NCBI GenBank assembly: GCA_049653745.1
Contig: JBASGW010000059.1
Coordinates: 1 to 64,000, forward strand
Direction of reading: 5' to 3'
From: CANDYO01 sp049653745
GTDB lineage: Bacteria > Pseudomonadota > Alphaproteobacteria > Rickettsiales > CANDYO01
Length of the DNA stretch: 64,000 nucleotides
The notes under the pieces were generated by a model. It was not told the DNA's origin, ran no database searches, and saw nothing but the letters and a program-made list of their open reading frames with translations. The translations under genes and the position numbers were made by a program. Below, in pieces: positions 26,612 to 35,830 of this stretch. Each line of letters opens with the position of its first letter. The stretch's first letter is position 1.

Positions 26612-26640
26612 TTGACGCAAGTGGTGTAAAGTAGTATGCA
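26612..26640 (+). promoter_or_regulatory. candidate promoter for the TcdA/B-type glycosyltransferase gene
   Basis: TTGACG (five of six matches), a 17-base spacer and TATGCA. It lies 29 bases before the ATG at 26669. The same ATTGACGCAA string is found at 57183-57192 before the FMN riboswitch. Confidence 0.42.
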
Positions 26641-26668
26641 TTTATTAAATAAATAATATTTTATAAAG

Positions 26669-27709
26669 ATGTGTATGAGTGATAGTAAACAATTAATAAT
26701 CGATGCTATTTTACAAGAACGCTCATTGCGGCATTATGATGATAATAAACAATATTATGATAATGACATATATTATGCGTATATGAACTTGCCAAAATTT
26801 ACTTCAGAAACGCATAATACGATAAAACCTGTTATTCCTCGAATAATGCATTATGTATGGTTTACAAATGAAAGTAACCCTAAACAAATACCAGAAGCAT
26901 TTTTATCTAATTTAAATTTAGAAATAAATAAACTAAATAATTATAATTTAAACTCATCAGAGCCCTGGAAAGTAAAATTTTGGGTAAATTGCCAAGATTG
27001 CATTGCTCCAAGCTTAGAGCGTATTTCTGAAATGGAATATCCAATTGAAGTTATGAAATGGCAAGCTGAGCATTTTGTCGATGATCGTTTTTACTTAAAA
27101 GAGACCGTAACAAGACTTATTAATGAAAAAAATGGTATGGGTGCTGCTTATGATATTGGAAGATATATTATTGCTGAAAAATATGGTGGATTTCTTCCCG
27201 ACCTTAACTACAATACTGGAAATTCTACAGAGATTGTAGTGCAACGTGGATATCAATCACTAACAAGCCATGAAAATTATTATTTTGGATTTAAGCCGCA
27301 ACATAAATTTTTGAAGTTCTTAAATGAAGATATATCAAATTTATTTAAAGTTATTGAAAAATATAATATGAGCTCTGAGTTTTCGACTTTAGACGCCACT
27401 ATTGTGGCTGATTATTTTTCATATGCACCATTTAAAGACGCTGCAGAGCAATTTTTAGGTAAAGAAGACTTACATATAAAGCCACAATGTTTTATTTGTA
27501 ACGATGTTCAAAAGTTAGAATTATTTTATGGTTTTATTGATATCAATGAAATTAATGAATGTTCACTTATCCCCCTATATATATGTTATGTAGTTGATTA
27601 TCAACATGCGATTAATTTTCTTGAATGCTATCTTATAATTAAAGATAGTTTAATTGATTTTGGTTATGATGATAAAACTTCAGGTTTTCATAACAGCTGG
27701 AGTGATTAA
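26669..27709 (+). CDS. TcdA/TcdB-type glycosyltransferase-like protein
   Basis: Product of 346 residues with the Gly_transf_sug/GT44-like pattern. IPRIMHYVWF at 56-65 is the N-terminal strand, AAYDIGRYIIAEKYGG at 159-174 is the nucleotide-sugar helix, and the DxD position reads PDLN (D178-L-N180). The second Asp of DxD is thus replaced by Asn, which may weaken metal binding. No signal peptide or membrane segment is present. Related proteins in intracellular bacteria are host-directed toxins that glycosylate GTPases; this role is inferred. Start ATG 26669 was taken; ATG 26675 is an alternative. Nothing else in the region suggests LPS synthesis. Confidence 0.65.
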   Translation: MCMSDSKQLIIDAILQERSLRHYDDNKQYYDNDIYYAYMNLPKFTSETHNTIKPVIPRIMHYVWFTNESNPKQIPEAFLSNLNLEINKLNNYNLNSSEPWKVKFWVNCQDCIAPSLERISEMEYPIEVMKWQAEHFVDDRFYLKETVTRLINEKNGMGAAYDIGRYIIAEKYGGFLPDLNYNTGNSTEIVVQRGYQSLTSHENYYFGFKPQHKFLKFLNEDISNLFKVIEKYNMSSEFSTLDATIVADYFSYAPFKDAAEQFLGKEDLHIKPQCFICNDVQKLELFYGFIDINEINECSLIPLYICYVVDYQHAINFLECYLIIKDSLIDFGYDDKTSGFHNSWSD

Positions 27710-27794
27710 GGATTATCGCGAGATGGAGGAATGGCATTTAACTTGCAAGATTAATGGTTATTTATGCCTGTTCATAAGTAGATGAATTTATACA

Positions 27795-27824
27795 AGGAGG
27801 TTTAAATATATAGATAAACCTCCT
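27795..27824. terminator. 10-bp hairpin between convergent genes
   Basis: AGGAGGTTTA, a ten-base AT loop and TAAACCTCCT form a perfect stem between the convergent glycosyltransferase and gatB genes. No run of T's follows on either strand, so if it terminates transcription it is not a classic intrinsic terminator. Confidence 0.4.
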
Positions 27825-27837
27825 ATGAATTGAAACT

Positions 27838-29283
27838 TTATAACTTATTTTTTAGCAGTTCATTCACCATGGCTGGATTTGCCTTGCCTTGTGAAAGTTT
27901 CATCACCTGACCAACAAAGAATGCAAATAGTCTATCTTTTCCAGATTTATATTCAGCAACTTTATCTGGGTTTTCAGCGATTACTTTATCGATGATTGCT
28001 TCAATTTCTCCGGTATTAGTAACTTGTTGTAACCCTTCTTCTTCCACTATTGCGGCTGCATCCCTTCCAGTTTCAAACATAATATCAAAAACATCTTTAG
28101 CAATTTTTCCTGAAATAACATTTGTGCTAATGAGATTTAGCAGCCCTGCTAATTTAGGAGCTGTAACTTTAGATTGATTTAACTCAATGCCAGCTTTATT
28201 GAGGCGACCATATAATTCAGCAACTATCCAATTAGCCGCCATTTTAGGCTCTGCATTTTTAATGACTTCTTCAAAATATAATGCTGTTTCTTTCTCGACA
28301 GTTAAAATATCGGCATCATAAGCAGTTAAGTTCAAATCTTTTATATATCTTTGTTGTTTAGCTTCTGGAAGCTCTGGAAGATTTTGTCTGATATCTTCAA
28401 TAAATTCTTCGGTTAAAGTTATTGGCATTAAATCTGGGTCAGGGAAGTAACGATAATCTAGTGCATCTTCCTTGCTACGCATAGTTCTAGTTTTACCAGT
28501 TTCAGTGTCAAAAAGCCTAGTTTCTTGGTCCACCTTGCCACCAGATTCATATAATTCAACTTGCCTTTCTGCTTCATATTCAATGGCTTTCATAATAAAG
28601 CGCATCGAGTTAAGATTTTTAATTTCACAACGAGTATTTAGACTTGTATCGCCAACTCTACGTACTGAAACATTTGCGTCGCAGCGCATGGAGCCTTTCT
28701 CCATGTCGCCATCGCAAGTTCCAAGATAGCGCACAATGCTGCGTATTTTTTTAACATATTCAGCTGCTTGTTTTGGTGAACGAAGATCTGGAGCAGAAAC
28801 AATTTCCATTAAAGCAATTCCACAGCGATTTAAATCGATGTAAGAAGAATCGGGGCTTTGATCATGGATGCTTTTTCCAGCGTCTTGTTCTAGGTGAATG
28901 CGTTCAATATTCACTATTGTTTCTTGATTATCAACTTTTATGCTTAACTTTCCAGCTCCAACAATAGGATGATAAAATTGAGAAATTTGATATCCTTGTG
29001 GCAAATCTGGGTAAAAGTAGTTTTTACGATCAAAAGCTGATACTAAATTAATTTTTGCATTTAAGCCTAACCCTGTTTTTACTGCTTGTTCAACACAAAA
29101 TTTATTTAATACTGGCAACATTCCTGGCATTGCAGCATCAATAAAAGATACCTGTGAATTTGGTTCAGCTCCAAATTCCGTTGAGCTGCCAGAAAAAAGC
29201 TTTGCCTTTGAGGTAACTTGAGCATGAATCTCTAAGCCTATTACCACTTCCCATTCGCCTGAATTTCCACTAATAATATACAT
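27838..29283 (-). CDS. gatB: Asp-tRNA(Asn)/Glu-tRNA(Gln) amidotransferase subunit B
   Basis: Product of 481 residues, standard for GatB. The N-terminal WEVVIGLEIHAQVTSKAKLFSGSS and DLNRCGIALMEIVS are family signatures, and the C-terminal helical tail with the YqeY-like domain (about 330-480) is present. The subunit phosphorylates the misacylated tRNA and transfers ammonia to form Gln-tRNA or Asn-tRNA. It is the last gene of gatC-gatA-gatB. Confidence 0.97.
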   Translation of the reverse strand: MYIISGNSGEWEVVIGLEIHAQVTSKAKLFSGSSTEFGAEPNSQVSFIDAAMPGMLPVLNKFCVEQAVKTGLGLNAKINLVSAFDRKNYFYPDLPQGYQISQFYHPIVGAGKLSIKVDNQETIVNIERIHLEQDAGKSIHDQSPDSSYIDLNRCGIALMEIVSAPDLRSPKQAAEYVKKIRSIVRYLGTCDGDMEKGSMRCDANVSVRRVGDTSLNTRCEIKNLNSMRFIMKAIEYEAERQVELYESGGKVDQETRLFDTETGKTRTMRSKEDALDYRYFPDPDLMPITLTEEFIEDIRQNLPELPEAKQQRYIKDLNLTAYDADILTVEKETALYFEEVIKNAEPKMAANWIVAELYGRLNKAGIELNQSKVTAPKLAGLLNLISTNVISGKIAKDVFDIMFETGRDAAAIVEEEGLQQVTNTGEIEAIIDKVIAENPDKVAEYKSGKDRLFAFFVGQVMKLSQGKANPAMVNELLKNKL

Positions 29284-29285
29284 AA

Positions 29286-30755
29286 TTACATTCCCTTTGG
29301 CTTAAAGTTAAACTTAACTTGCGATTCTAATACCTTAGCAATTTTAAGAATAGTCAATTCATCAAAATAATTTCCAATCAATTGTAATCCTAAAGGTAAG
29401 CCATTTTTAGATAAAGCTGCAGGTAAAGAAAGGCATGGCAGTCCGGCTAAGCTTGCTGGAATTGTAAAAATATCGTTCATATACATTTCAAAAGGGGTCA
29501 TCTTTTTATTCAATGCAAAGGCTTCTCCAGTGGTTGATGGCACTAAAATAGCATCAACTTTATTATAAGCATCTTTAAAATCATTGATAATTAAATGTCT
29601 AACTTTTTGTGATTGTAAGTAAGTGGTTTCATATTCATCTAAAGATAATACATAAGTTCCAATCATTATACGACGCTTAACTTCAGCGCCAAATCCTTGA
29701 GCTCTAGTTTTTTCATATAACTCTTCTAAGTTAGATGGGTTTTCTGTTCTAAAGCCGTATCTTACGCCATCATAGCGAGATAAGTTTGATGATGCTTCTG
29801 CAGGAGCAATAATATAATAAGCCGCTAGTCCATATTCAGTATGAGGCAAACTAATATCAATAATTTCAGCGCCTGCATCCTTTAGTTGTTTTTTAGCATC
29901 TTCCCATATTTTTATTATTTCAGGATCTGTTCCATCAATAAAATATTCTTTGGGTATACCAATTTTTATTCCCTTAATTCCGTTAGATTGTAGTAATTCT
30001 TGATGTAAATTAGGTACTGGTAAATTAACTGATGTTGAATCTTTAGGATCAAACCCCATCATAGATTGAAGTGAAATTGTAGCATCATCAACATTTCTAG
30101 CAAAAACTCCAGCTTGATCAAGGGAGCTAGAAAAAGCTACCATACCATAACGAGAGCATCTTCCATAAGTTGGTTTTATTCCTACAATACCGCAAAATGC
30201 AGCTGGTTGACGCACCGATCCACCTGTGTCGCTTCCCAAAGACATCATTGCGCAATCACTAGCAACCACAGCGGCTGAACCGCCAGAAGAACCTCCAGGG
30301 GTTAGATCTTCGTCACCATTTTTCCAAGGATTTATAACATTACCAAAACAACTAGTGGTGTTAGAAGATCCCATAGCAAATTCATCCATGTTAGTTTTAC
30401 CTAACATTATAGCTCCTTGTTTAAAAACATTGGCGCTAACTGTGGATTCATACTTAGGAACAAAATCTTTTAATATATTTGAACAGGCTGTAGTTCTTAC
30501 ATCTTTAGTGCAATATAAATCTTTTACACCAATAGGAATTCCTTCTAATAAGCCAGCTTCATTTTTGTCTATTTTCTTTTGAGAAATTTCTGCATTTGCT
30601 AATGCAATTTCAGGAGTTTCTAAAACATACATATTAAGATTTCTTTTTTCTTCCATCGCATTTAAGTGATCTTGCACAAGTTCTTTAACGGAAAATTCTT
30701 TTTTCTTTAAGCCTTCTTTAGCTTCTAAAATTGAAAGATTATTTAGTTTTTTCAT
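29286..30755 (-). CDS. gatA: Asp-tRNA(Asn)/Glu-tRNA(Gln) amidotransferase subunit A
   Basis: Product of 489 residues, the glutaminase subunit with the amidase-signature fold. The Ser-cisSer-Lys triad is visible: the Lys in GIPIGVKDLYC, the cis-Ser in TPGGSSGGSAAVVA and the nucleophile Ser in GSDTGGSVRQPAAF. It releases ammonia from glutamine for GatB. Start overlaps the gatC stop by one base. The operon supports an indirect pathway to Gln-tRNA or Asn-tRNA in this organism. Confidence 0.97.
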   Translation of the reverse strand: MKKLNNLSILEAKEGLKKKEFSVKELVQDHLNAMEEKRNLNMYVLETPEIALANAEISQKKIDKNEAGLLEGIPIGVKDLYCTKDVRTTACSNILKDFVPKYESTVSANVFKQGAIMLGKTNMDEFAMGSSNTTSCFGNVINPWKNGDEDLTPGGSSGGSAAVVASDCAMMSLGSDTGGSVRQPAAFCGIVGIKPTYGRCSRYGMVAFSSSLDQAGVFARNVDDATISLQSMMGFDPKDSTSVNLPVPNLHQELLQSNGIKGIKIGIPKEYFIDGTDPEIIKIWEDAKKQLKDAGAEIIDISLPHTEYGLAAYYIIAPAEASSNLSRYDGVRYGFRTENPSNLEELYEKTRAQGFGAEVKRRIMIGTYVLSLDEYETTYLQSQKVRHLIINDFKDAYNKVDAILVPSTTGEAFALNKKMTPFEMYMNDIFTIPASLAGLPCLSLPAALSKNGLPLGLQLIGNYFDELTILKIAKVLESQVKFNFKPKGM

Positions 30756-31042
30756 TATTCTACTACCTTTGGTACTACAAAACAGTTAAATGCCGATTTA
30801 GGAGCGTTGATAAGTATGCTATCGGCATAGTTGCCATCAGTTACAACATCATCTCTCATCAAAACTTGAGCGAAAGAAGGGTTATGTATAGGGGCGATAC
30901 CTTGTGTATTAACTTTTTGAAGTTTTGTTATAACTCCAGTTATTGCTTCAAATTGTTGATTGAAAATTGTCACTTCTTCATCATTGAGATTTATTTTAGC
31001 CAGACGCGCAACTTTTCTAATCTTTTCTGGTGTGAACTCCAT
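30755..31042 (-). CDS. gatC: Asp-tRNA(Asn)/Glu-tRNA(Gln) amidotransferase subunit C
   Basis: Product of 95 residues, the small stabilising subunit that wraps around GatA. The N-terminus (TPEKIRKVARLAKINLNDEE) and the MRDDVV segment are typical of GatC. First gene of the gatCAB operon; the gap to ileS upstream is about 100 bases and AT-rich. Confidence 0.93.
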   Translation of the reverse strand: MEFTPEKIRKVARLAKINLNDEEVTIFNQQFEAITGVITKLQKVNTQGIAPIHNPSFAQVLMRDDVVTDGNYADSILINAPKSAFNCFVVPKVVE

Positions 31043-31147
31043 GGTTAGGCTCCCTAATTTATACTTAGAATTGAAATATAGTATAAGTTTTTTATGACCG
31101 CAAGCATTACAAATAAACTTTTATAATAGATGTGGCCATAATTTAAT

Positions 31148-34100
31148 CTACTTTAATACTGACATTCCTAATTTTATTTTTAGATCTTCAATTTCATCTT
31201 CAATTACATGAGTAAAATTCTCACGAATTATAGACCTAAAATTTAGTTCTTTAGTTAAAGTTTGATCTTTAATAAAATCAACAAATGGTTGTAAAATATT
31301 AGAATCATTATTTAATAGCTCTATATCCAATTTAATGTTATCTGCAACATTAAATTCTGATTCTTTTCTAGCTTGCTGAATAACTCTAATTAAGTCTCTT
31401 GCTAAACCTTCTGCTTCTAATTCTTGTGTGATGGTTAAATCTAAAACACATAATGCTTGATTATCGTTTAATGCTTGCGCAGAAGAAGGGTTTTTTGCTT
31501 CCAATATTAATTGTGCTTCTTCAGCTAATAGAACTTCTTCTGATATTACAATTTTATTATCTACTAATTGCCATAAGTTTTGTTTGTTAGCTATGATAAT
31601 TTCTTTAATTTTTCCAGGCAAACGCTTACCTAAAATAGGAAAGTTTATTTTTAATTTGAAGTTAGCTTTTTCAGTAATGTTGTTGCTTATTTCCAATGAT
31701 TTGATGTTTAATTCATCGTGAATTAAGTCAGAGAAATTTTTTAAGAATTCTAAGTCATTACCATAAACAGTTAAGTTAGAAAGAGGTTGTCTGGTTCTGA
31801 TATTAGCAGAACTTCTAATTGCCAGTGCGCTGCTGCACACTTCTCTAACTTTATCCATTTGGGCAGATAGCAATTCTTCATTAGAAAGTTTAGATACATC
31901 AGGGAATAAGCATAAATGAACGCTGTTTTCAGACTTAAAATCATTATTATGAGCTAAGCCCATATAGATGCTTTCGCAAACAAGAGGAATTAAAGGAGCT
32001 GCTGCCTGGATTATGGTAATTAAACAGCTATAGAGTGTGTCATATGCTTGCTGTTTATCTAAATCTTTTTCTGCTTTCCAGAATCTTTGGCGGCTTCTGC
32101 GGATATACCAATTATTTAGAATTTCAAAAAAATCATTTACCGCTTCATAAGCAGAAGCAATTTCATAACTATCCATGCCATTTTTTATTTTATCTACGGC
32201 GGCTTTGAGTTTAGCTATGATATAACGATCTAGTAATTTATTAGAATTAAAATCTAATTTAGCCTCTATTTGATCAGAATTTGCATATAAGGTGAAAAAA
32301 TTATAAGCGTTCCAAATTGGTTTAATATGTAGACGAAGGGCATCTTTTACCATTCTGCCATCTTTATCAATTAATAGCTCTAATCCTTTTAGTACCGGAG
32401 AGGAGTGCATTAAGAACCTTAGGCTATCTGCGCCATAGCTATTAAAAATTTCCTTAGGATCTGCATAATTTTGAAGTCTTTTTGAGAGTTTTTGGCCAGT
32501 AATATCTAAGATAACCCCATGGCAAATACAATTTAAAAATGGAGGTTGATCAAAAAGTGCGGTTGATAACACCATTAAAGTATAAAACCATCCTCTGGTT
32601 TGTGCAGAATATTCAACAATAAAATCAGCTGGGAAGTTTTGAAGAAAATTTTCTTTATTTTCAAAAGGATAATGAGCTTGTCCATAAGGCATGGATCCGC
32701 TTTCAAACCAGCAATCAAAAACATCTTCCACTCGTATCATTTTAGATTGCCCTGTAGGATCGTCAGGGTTAGGTCTTGTTAGGGTGTCGATAAAAGGCTT
32801 ATGTAAATCAGTTACTTTAACTTTAAAATCTTTCTCTAATTCTTCTATAGATCCATAAACATCAACTCTAGGATATTTAGGATTATCAGAAAGCCAGATA
32901 GGTATGGGAGTGCCCCAAAATCTATTTCTACTAATAGACCAATCACGTGCATTTTCAAGCCATTTGCCAAATACACCATCTTTTATATGTCCAGGTATCC
33001 AGTTTATCTTTTGGTTTAATTCAACCATTCTGTCTTTAAAGCTGGTAACTTTAACATACCATGAGGGAACGGCCTTATATATTAATGGTGTGTCTGTGCG
33101 CCAGCAATGAGGATAATTATGAATATATTGCTCAGTTTTAACCCAAGAACCTAATATTTTTAATTTTTTTATAATATCATCATTAGCATCAAACACTTGA
33201 ACTCCAGCAAAGTCACTAACTTCTTGAGTGAATTTTCCTTGAGAGTCAACAGGGCAAACTAATGATATGTCATTTTGTTCGCACACTATTTGATCGTCTT
33301 CACCAAATCCTGGGGCCATATGAACCACTCCGGTTCCATCGCCATCAGTAATAAATTCTCCTGGTAGAATACGGAAACTATTTTTATGCCCTATAAAATA
33401 AGGTAATAAAGGAATGTAACTTGAATATAAAAGATCTTTTCCTTTAATAATTCCAGAAGCTATTTCAGTTTCTAATTCAACTGCATATTTATTTACAGCA
33501 GAACTTGCCAAAATATAGCATTCATTATTTTTAATTACATAAGCATAATCCATTTCAGGATGAACTGCTAATGCAAGATTAGAAGGAAGAGTCCATGGAG
33601 TGGTTGTCCAGGCTAAAATTTTATAAGATTTTAATCCCTTTGGTAATGCTTTAGGTATTTCATTTAAAGTGAAGGCCACGGTAACAGATTTATCAGCCCT
33701 TTCTCTATAAGAGTTATCAAGGCGAGTTTCAAAATTTGATAGAGGAGTTTCCGCTGCCCAAGAATAAGGCATAACTCTCATTGCTTGATAAAGTAGACCT
33801 TTATTGTGAAGTTCTTTAAATGCCCATAAAACTGACTCCATATAATTAATGTCCATAGTTTTATAGTCATTTTTAAAATCCACCCAGCGAGCCTGACGAT
33901 TAATATATGATTCCCATTCATGAGCATAACGCATTACTGATGAGCGGCAATGTTCATTAAATTTTTCAATGCCAAACTTTACTATCTCAATTTTTCCAGA
34001 AATTCCTAATTCTTTTTCTGCGCCTAATTCTGCAGGAAGGCCATGACAGTCCCAGCCAAAACGCCTTTCAACACGTTTTCCTAACATAGTTTGATATCTA

Positions 34101-34315
34101 GCAACACTGTCTTTTACAAAGCCAGTAAGCAAATGCCCATAATGCGGATAGCCATTAGCGAAGGGAGGTCCGTCATAAAAAATAAAACTATTTTCTTTAG
34201 GTCTAGAATCTATAGATGCTTGAAAGACATTTTCATCTTTCCAAAACTGTAAAATTTTCTCTTCTTCTTTTACTATATCTGAATTTGCTTGTGTTTCTGG
34301 ATAATATTTGGTCAT
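31148..34315 (-). CDS. ileS: isoleucine--tRNA ligase
   Basis: Product of 1055 residues if started at the ATG at 34315 (MTKYYPETQ), which fits the family; a longer frame to 34462 adds 49 residues with no synthetase similarity. Class I signatures: YPHYGHLLTG for HIGH and QKLSKR for KMSKS. The editing domain and the anticodon-binding and C-terminal domains are in order. The long form belongs to the eukaryote-like IleS clade found in Rickettsiales and some other bacteria, often associated with mupirocin resistance; that is an inference from length and sequence. Confidence 0.95.
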   Translation of the reverse strand: MTKYYPETQANSDIVKEEEKILQFWKDENVFQASIDSRPKENSFIFYDGPPFANGYPHYGHLLTGFVKDSVARYQTMLGKRVERRFGWDCHGLPAELGAEKELGISGKIEIVKFGIEKFNEHCRSSVMRYAHEWESYINRQARWVDFKNDYKTMDINYMESVLWAFKELHNKGLLYQAMRVMPYSWAAETPLSNFETRLDNSYRERADKSVTVAFTLNEIPKALPKGLKSYKILAWTTTPWTLPSNLALAVHPEMDYAYVIKNNECYILASSAVNKYAVELETEIASGIIKGKDLLYSSYIPLLPYFIGHKNSFRILPGEFITDGDGTGVVHMAPGFGEDDQIVCEQNDISLVCPVDSQGKFTQEVSDFAGVQVFDANDDIIKKLKILGSWVKTEQYIHNYPHCWRTDTPLIYKAVPSWYVKVTSFKDRMVELNQKINWIPGHIKDGVFGKWLENARDWSISRNRFWGTPIPIWLSDNPKYPRVDVYGSIEELEKDFKVKVTDLHKPFIDTLTRPNPDDPTGQSKMIRVEDVFDCWFESGSMPYGQAHYPFENKENFLQNFPADFIVEYSAQTRGWFYTLMVLSTALFDQPPFLNCICHGVILDITGQKLSKRLQNYADPKEIFNSYGADSLRFLMHSSPVLKGLELLIDKDGRMVKDALRLHIKPIWNAYNFFTLYANSDQIEAKLDFNSNKLLDRYIIAKLKAAVDKIKNGMDSYEIASAYEAVNDFFEILNNWYIRRSRQRFWKAEKDLDKQQAYDTLYSCLITIIQAAAPLIPLVCESIYMGLAHNNDFKSENSVHLCLFPDVSKLSNEELLSAQMDKVREVCSSALAIRSSANIRTRQPLSNLTVYGNDLEFLKNFSDLIHDELNIKSLEISNNITEKANFKLKINFPILGKRLPGKIKEIIIANKQNLWQLVDNKIVISEEVLLAEEAQLILEAKNPSSAQALNDNQALCVLDLTITQELEAEGLARDLIRVIQQARKESEFNVADNIKLDIELLNNDSNILQPFVDFIKDQTLTKELNFRSIIRENFTHVIEDEIEDLKIKLGMSVLK

Positions 34316-34417
34316 AATTTTTCTACTGAATTGAATTTTGATATTCATATTAATGTGCGTAATGCTTTGGTGCAAGTATAAATTATATTGATGCTTTAAA
34401 ATTAAAGGAACTATTAG

Positions 34418-34446
34418 TTGACTTGATGTCGATAGCAAGGTATTTG
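34418..34446 (+). promoter_or_regulatory. candidate promoter for the 182-aa gene
   Basis: TTGACT (five of six), a 17-base spacer and TATTTG, 44 bases before the ATG at 34490. The -10 match is moderate. The region overlaps the discarded N-terminal extension of ileS on the other strand, which supports the shorter ileS start. Confidence 0.4.
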
Positions 34447-34489
34447 AGATGTTAATATTCAAATTTTATTAAATATTTTAAGGTTTATA

Positions 34490-35038
34490 ATGAGTAATTA
34501 TATTGGTTATTCTAAAAATTCTCTAACATCCATACCTAGTTCAAATAATACAACTTCTAGCTCTAGTAATTATAGTGATGGAGTATTGTTTGCAGTTGAG
34601 GTAGCAGTTGGAGTTACTATTACAGGAATTTTAAGCGCCTGTTTTTATTTTAGAAAATATATATATTCTAAGATACTTCAAACTTATTATAAAGAAATGC
34701 CACATGATGTGCCAACTGGAGATTTTTTTGATGAGTCTCATCATATCCCCTTAAGAGATCCTATTCTTAATCCAAGTATAAATATAGAAGAAGGAGGTTC
34801 TGATAGTTTATCAGCTCCTTTATGTTTTAAAGGATTAGGCTCTGAAGAAATAAAAGTAGCCGTTCCTGTAGTAGATTTTTCTGTTTTATTTGATAAGAGA
34901 ACTGCTAATCCAAGCTTGGATAATTTTTATGCATACCCAATAAATACTGAAGAAGAATATATCTTAGAAGAAGCTGAGGTGGTTATAAGTTATAAAAATT
35001 TAGGAATGAATGAGGAGGATGGAAATTATTTAAGTTAG
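34490..35038 (+). CDS. single-pass membrane hypothetical protein, 182 aa
   Basis: No family recognised. Residues 1-27 are Ser/Asn/Thr-rich, about 28-52 form a membrane helix (VLFAVEVAVGVTITGILSACFYF) followed by basic residues, and the remaining 130 residues are polar and acidic. The topology suggests a short outside tail and a cytoplasmic domain. The gene lies between ileS and coq9 and overlaps the coq9 stop by four bases in the opposite direction. It is likely lineage-specific. Confidence 0.6.
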   Translation: MSNYIGYSKNSLTSIPSSNNTTSSSSNYSDGVLFAVEVAVGVTITGILSACFYFRKYIYSKILQTYYKEMPHDVPTGDFFDESHHIPLRDPILNPSINIEEGGSDSLSAPLCFKGLGSEEIKVAVPVVDFSVLFDKRTANPSLDNFYAYPINTEEEYILEEAEVVISYKNLGMNEEDGNYLS

Positions 35039-35664
35039 TGATTATCTGCTGATAATATTTTAATAAAATTATTTATAGAACTTTTAAATTTACCAATTTT
35101 TTTAGTGTTATTAATTTGTTCTCTTAAAAAAATCTTAGTGTTGTTATAATCTTCAGATTCGTCTGAAATCCAATATAGCAAAACGCTACTATATATTTTA
35201 GCTAAAATTAATCTTTTGCTATAATGATTAAAGTCAGTTGATTTATCTCCTACCAAATACCAAATCTCATCACAAGTTTGCCATAAATGTTTTTGAGCTA
35301 ATAAAACATTGCTAGGCAGAACATAAAATTGAAGTAAATTGCGAATTGCTTCTTTTATTTTAGAATATTGCTGTAATTTTAATTCAATTAAATAAATGAT
35401 TTTATCATTAGTTTTTACATGCTCATTGCTTTTGCTAAACTCTGCAATCAAATGTTCATTCATTGATTTAATAAAATATTGCGTAAAATCTTTTATTCCT
35501 TCAGGAAAAAGAATAAGACTATATCCTGATTCAAATCCGCAGTTTGCCGCTGAAATCTTTAAATTATTTTCGCTCCATCTCTCAAATGGACAATTTTTGA
35601 TAAACTGCTCCATTATTTGAGTTTTTTCTTTATCTATAAGTTTATTTATGTCGCTTTTTTTCAT
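35035..35664 (-). CDS. coq9: COQ9 family ubiquinone biosynthesis protein
   Basis: Product of 209 residues. The pattern of an N-terminal TetR-like helical region (CPFERWSENNLKISAANCGF), then LFPEGIKDF and the C-terminal DEIWYLVGDKSTDFNHYSKR helix, is typical of alphaproteobacterial COQ9. In other organisms COQ9 binds lipid and helps the COQ7 hydroxylation step of ubiquinone synthesis. It is normally divergent from rpsU; here the 690-residue ankyrin protein gene lies between them. Confidence 0.82.
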   Translation of the reverse strand: MKKSDINKLIDKEKTQIMEQFIKNCPFERWSENNLKISAANCGFESGYSLILFPEGIKDFTQYFIKSMNEHLIAEFSKSNEHVKTNDKIIYLIELKLQQYSKIKEAIRNLLQFYVLPSNVLLAQKHLWQTCDEIWYLVGDKSTDFNHYSKRLILAKIYSSVLLYWISDESEDYNNTKIFLREQINNTKKIGKFKSSINNFIKILSADNH

Positions 35665-35768
35665 TATTGGAAACCACTATGTTTTAAAGACTATACAAAG
35701 TCTTTATTAAAATTAAAAGGGTAAAATCATCAATAAGTAGCTAGTAAATTTCAATGATTTTAATCCTC

Positions 35769-35796
35769 TTGCAAGCTATATTAATTATGTTATAAA
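35769..35796 (+). promoter_or_regulatory. sigma-70 promoter for the 690-aa ankyrin protein gene
   Basis: TTGCAA, a 16-base spacer and TATAAA (five of six), located 35 bases before the ATG at 35831. Spacing and position are good. Confidence 0.45.
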
Positions 35797-35830
35797 GCTT
35801 TACAATAAAAATTTAAATATATTAATTGTT

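Noticed and set aside
28472..28729. 85-codon plus-strand frame
   Set aside because: Antisense shadow within gatB.
30731..31048. 105-codon plus-strand frame opposite gatC
   Set aside because: It is the antisense of the well-supported gatC gene and has no recognisable protein features.
34316..34462. N-terminal extension of 49 codons of isoleucyl-tRNA synthetase
   Set aside because: No synthetase similarity, and the region holds the promoter candidate of the divergent gene; the ATG at 34315 begins a normal N-terminus.
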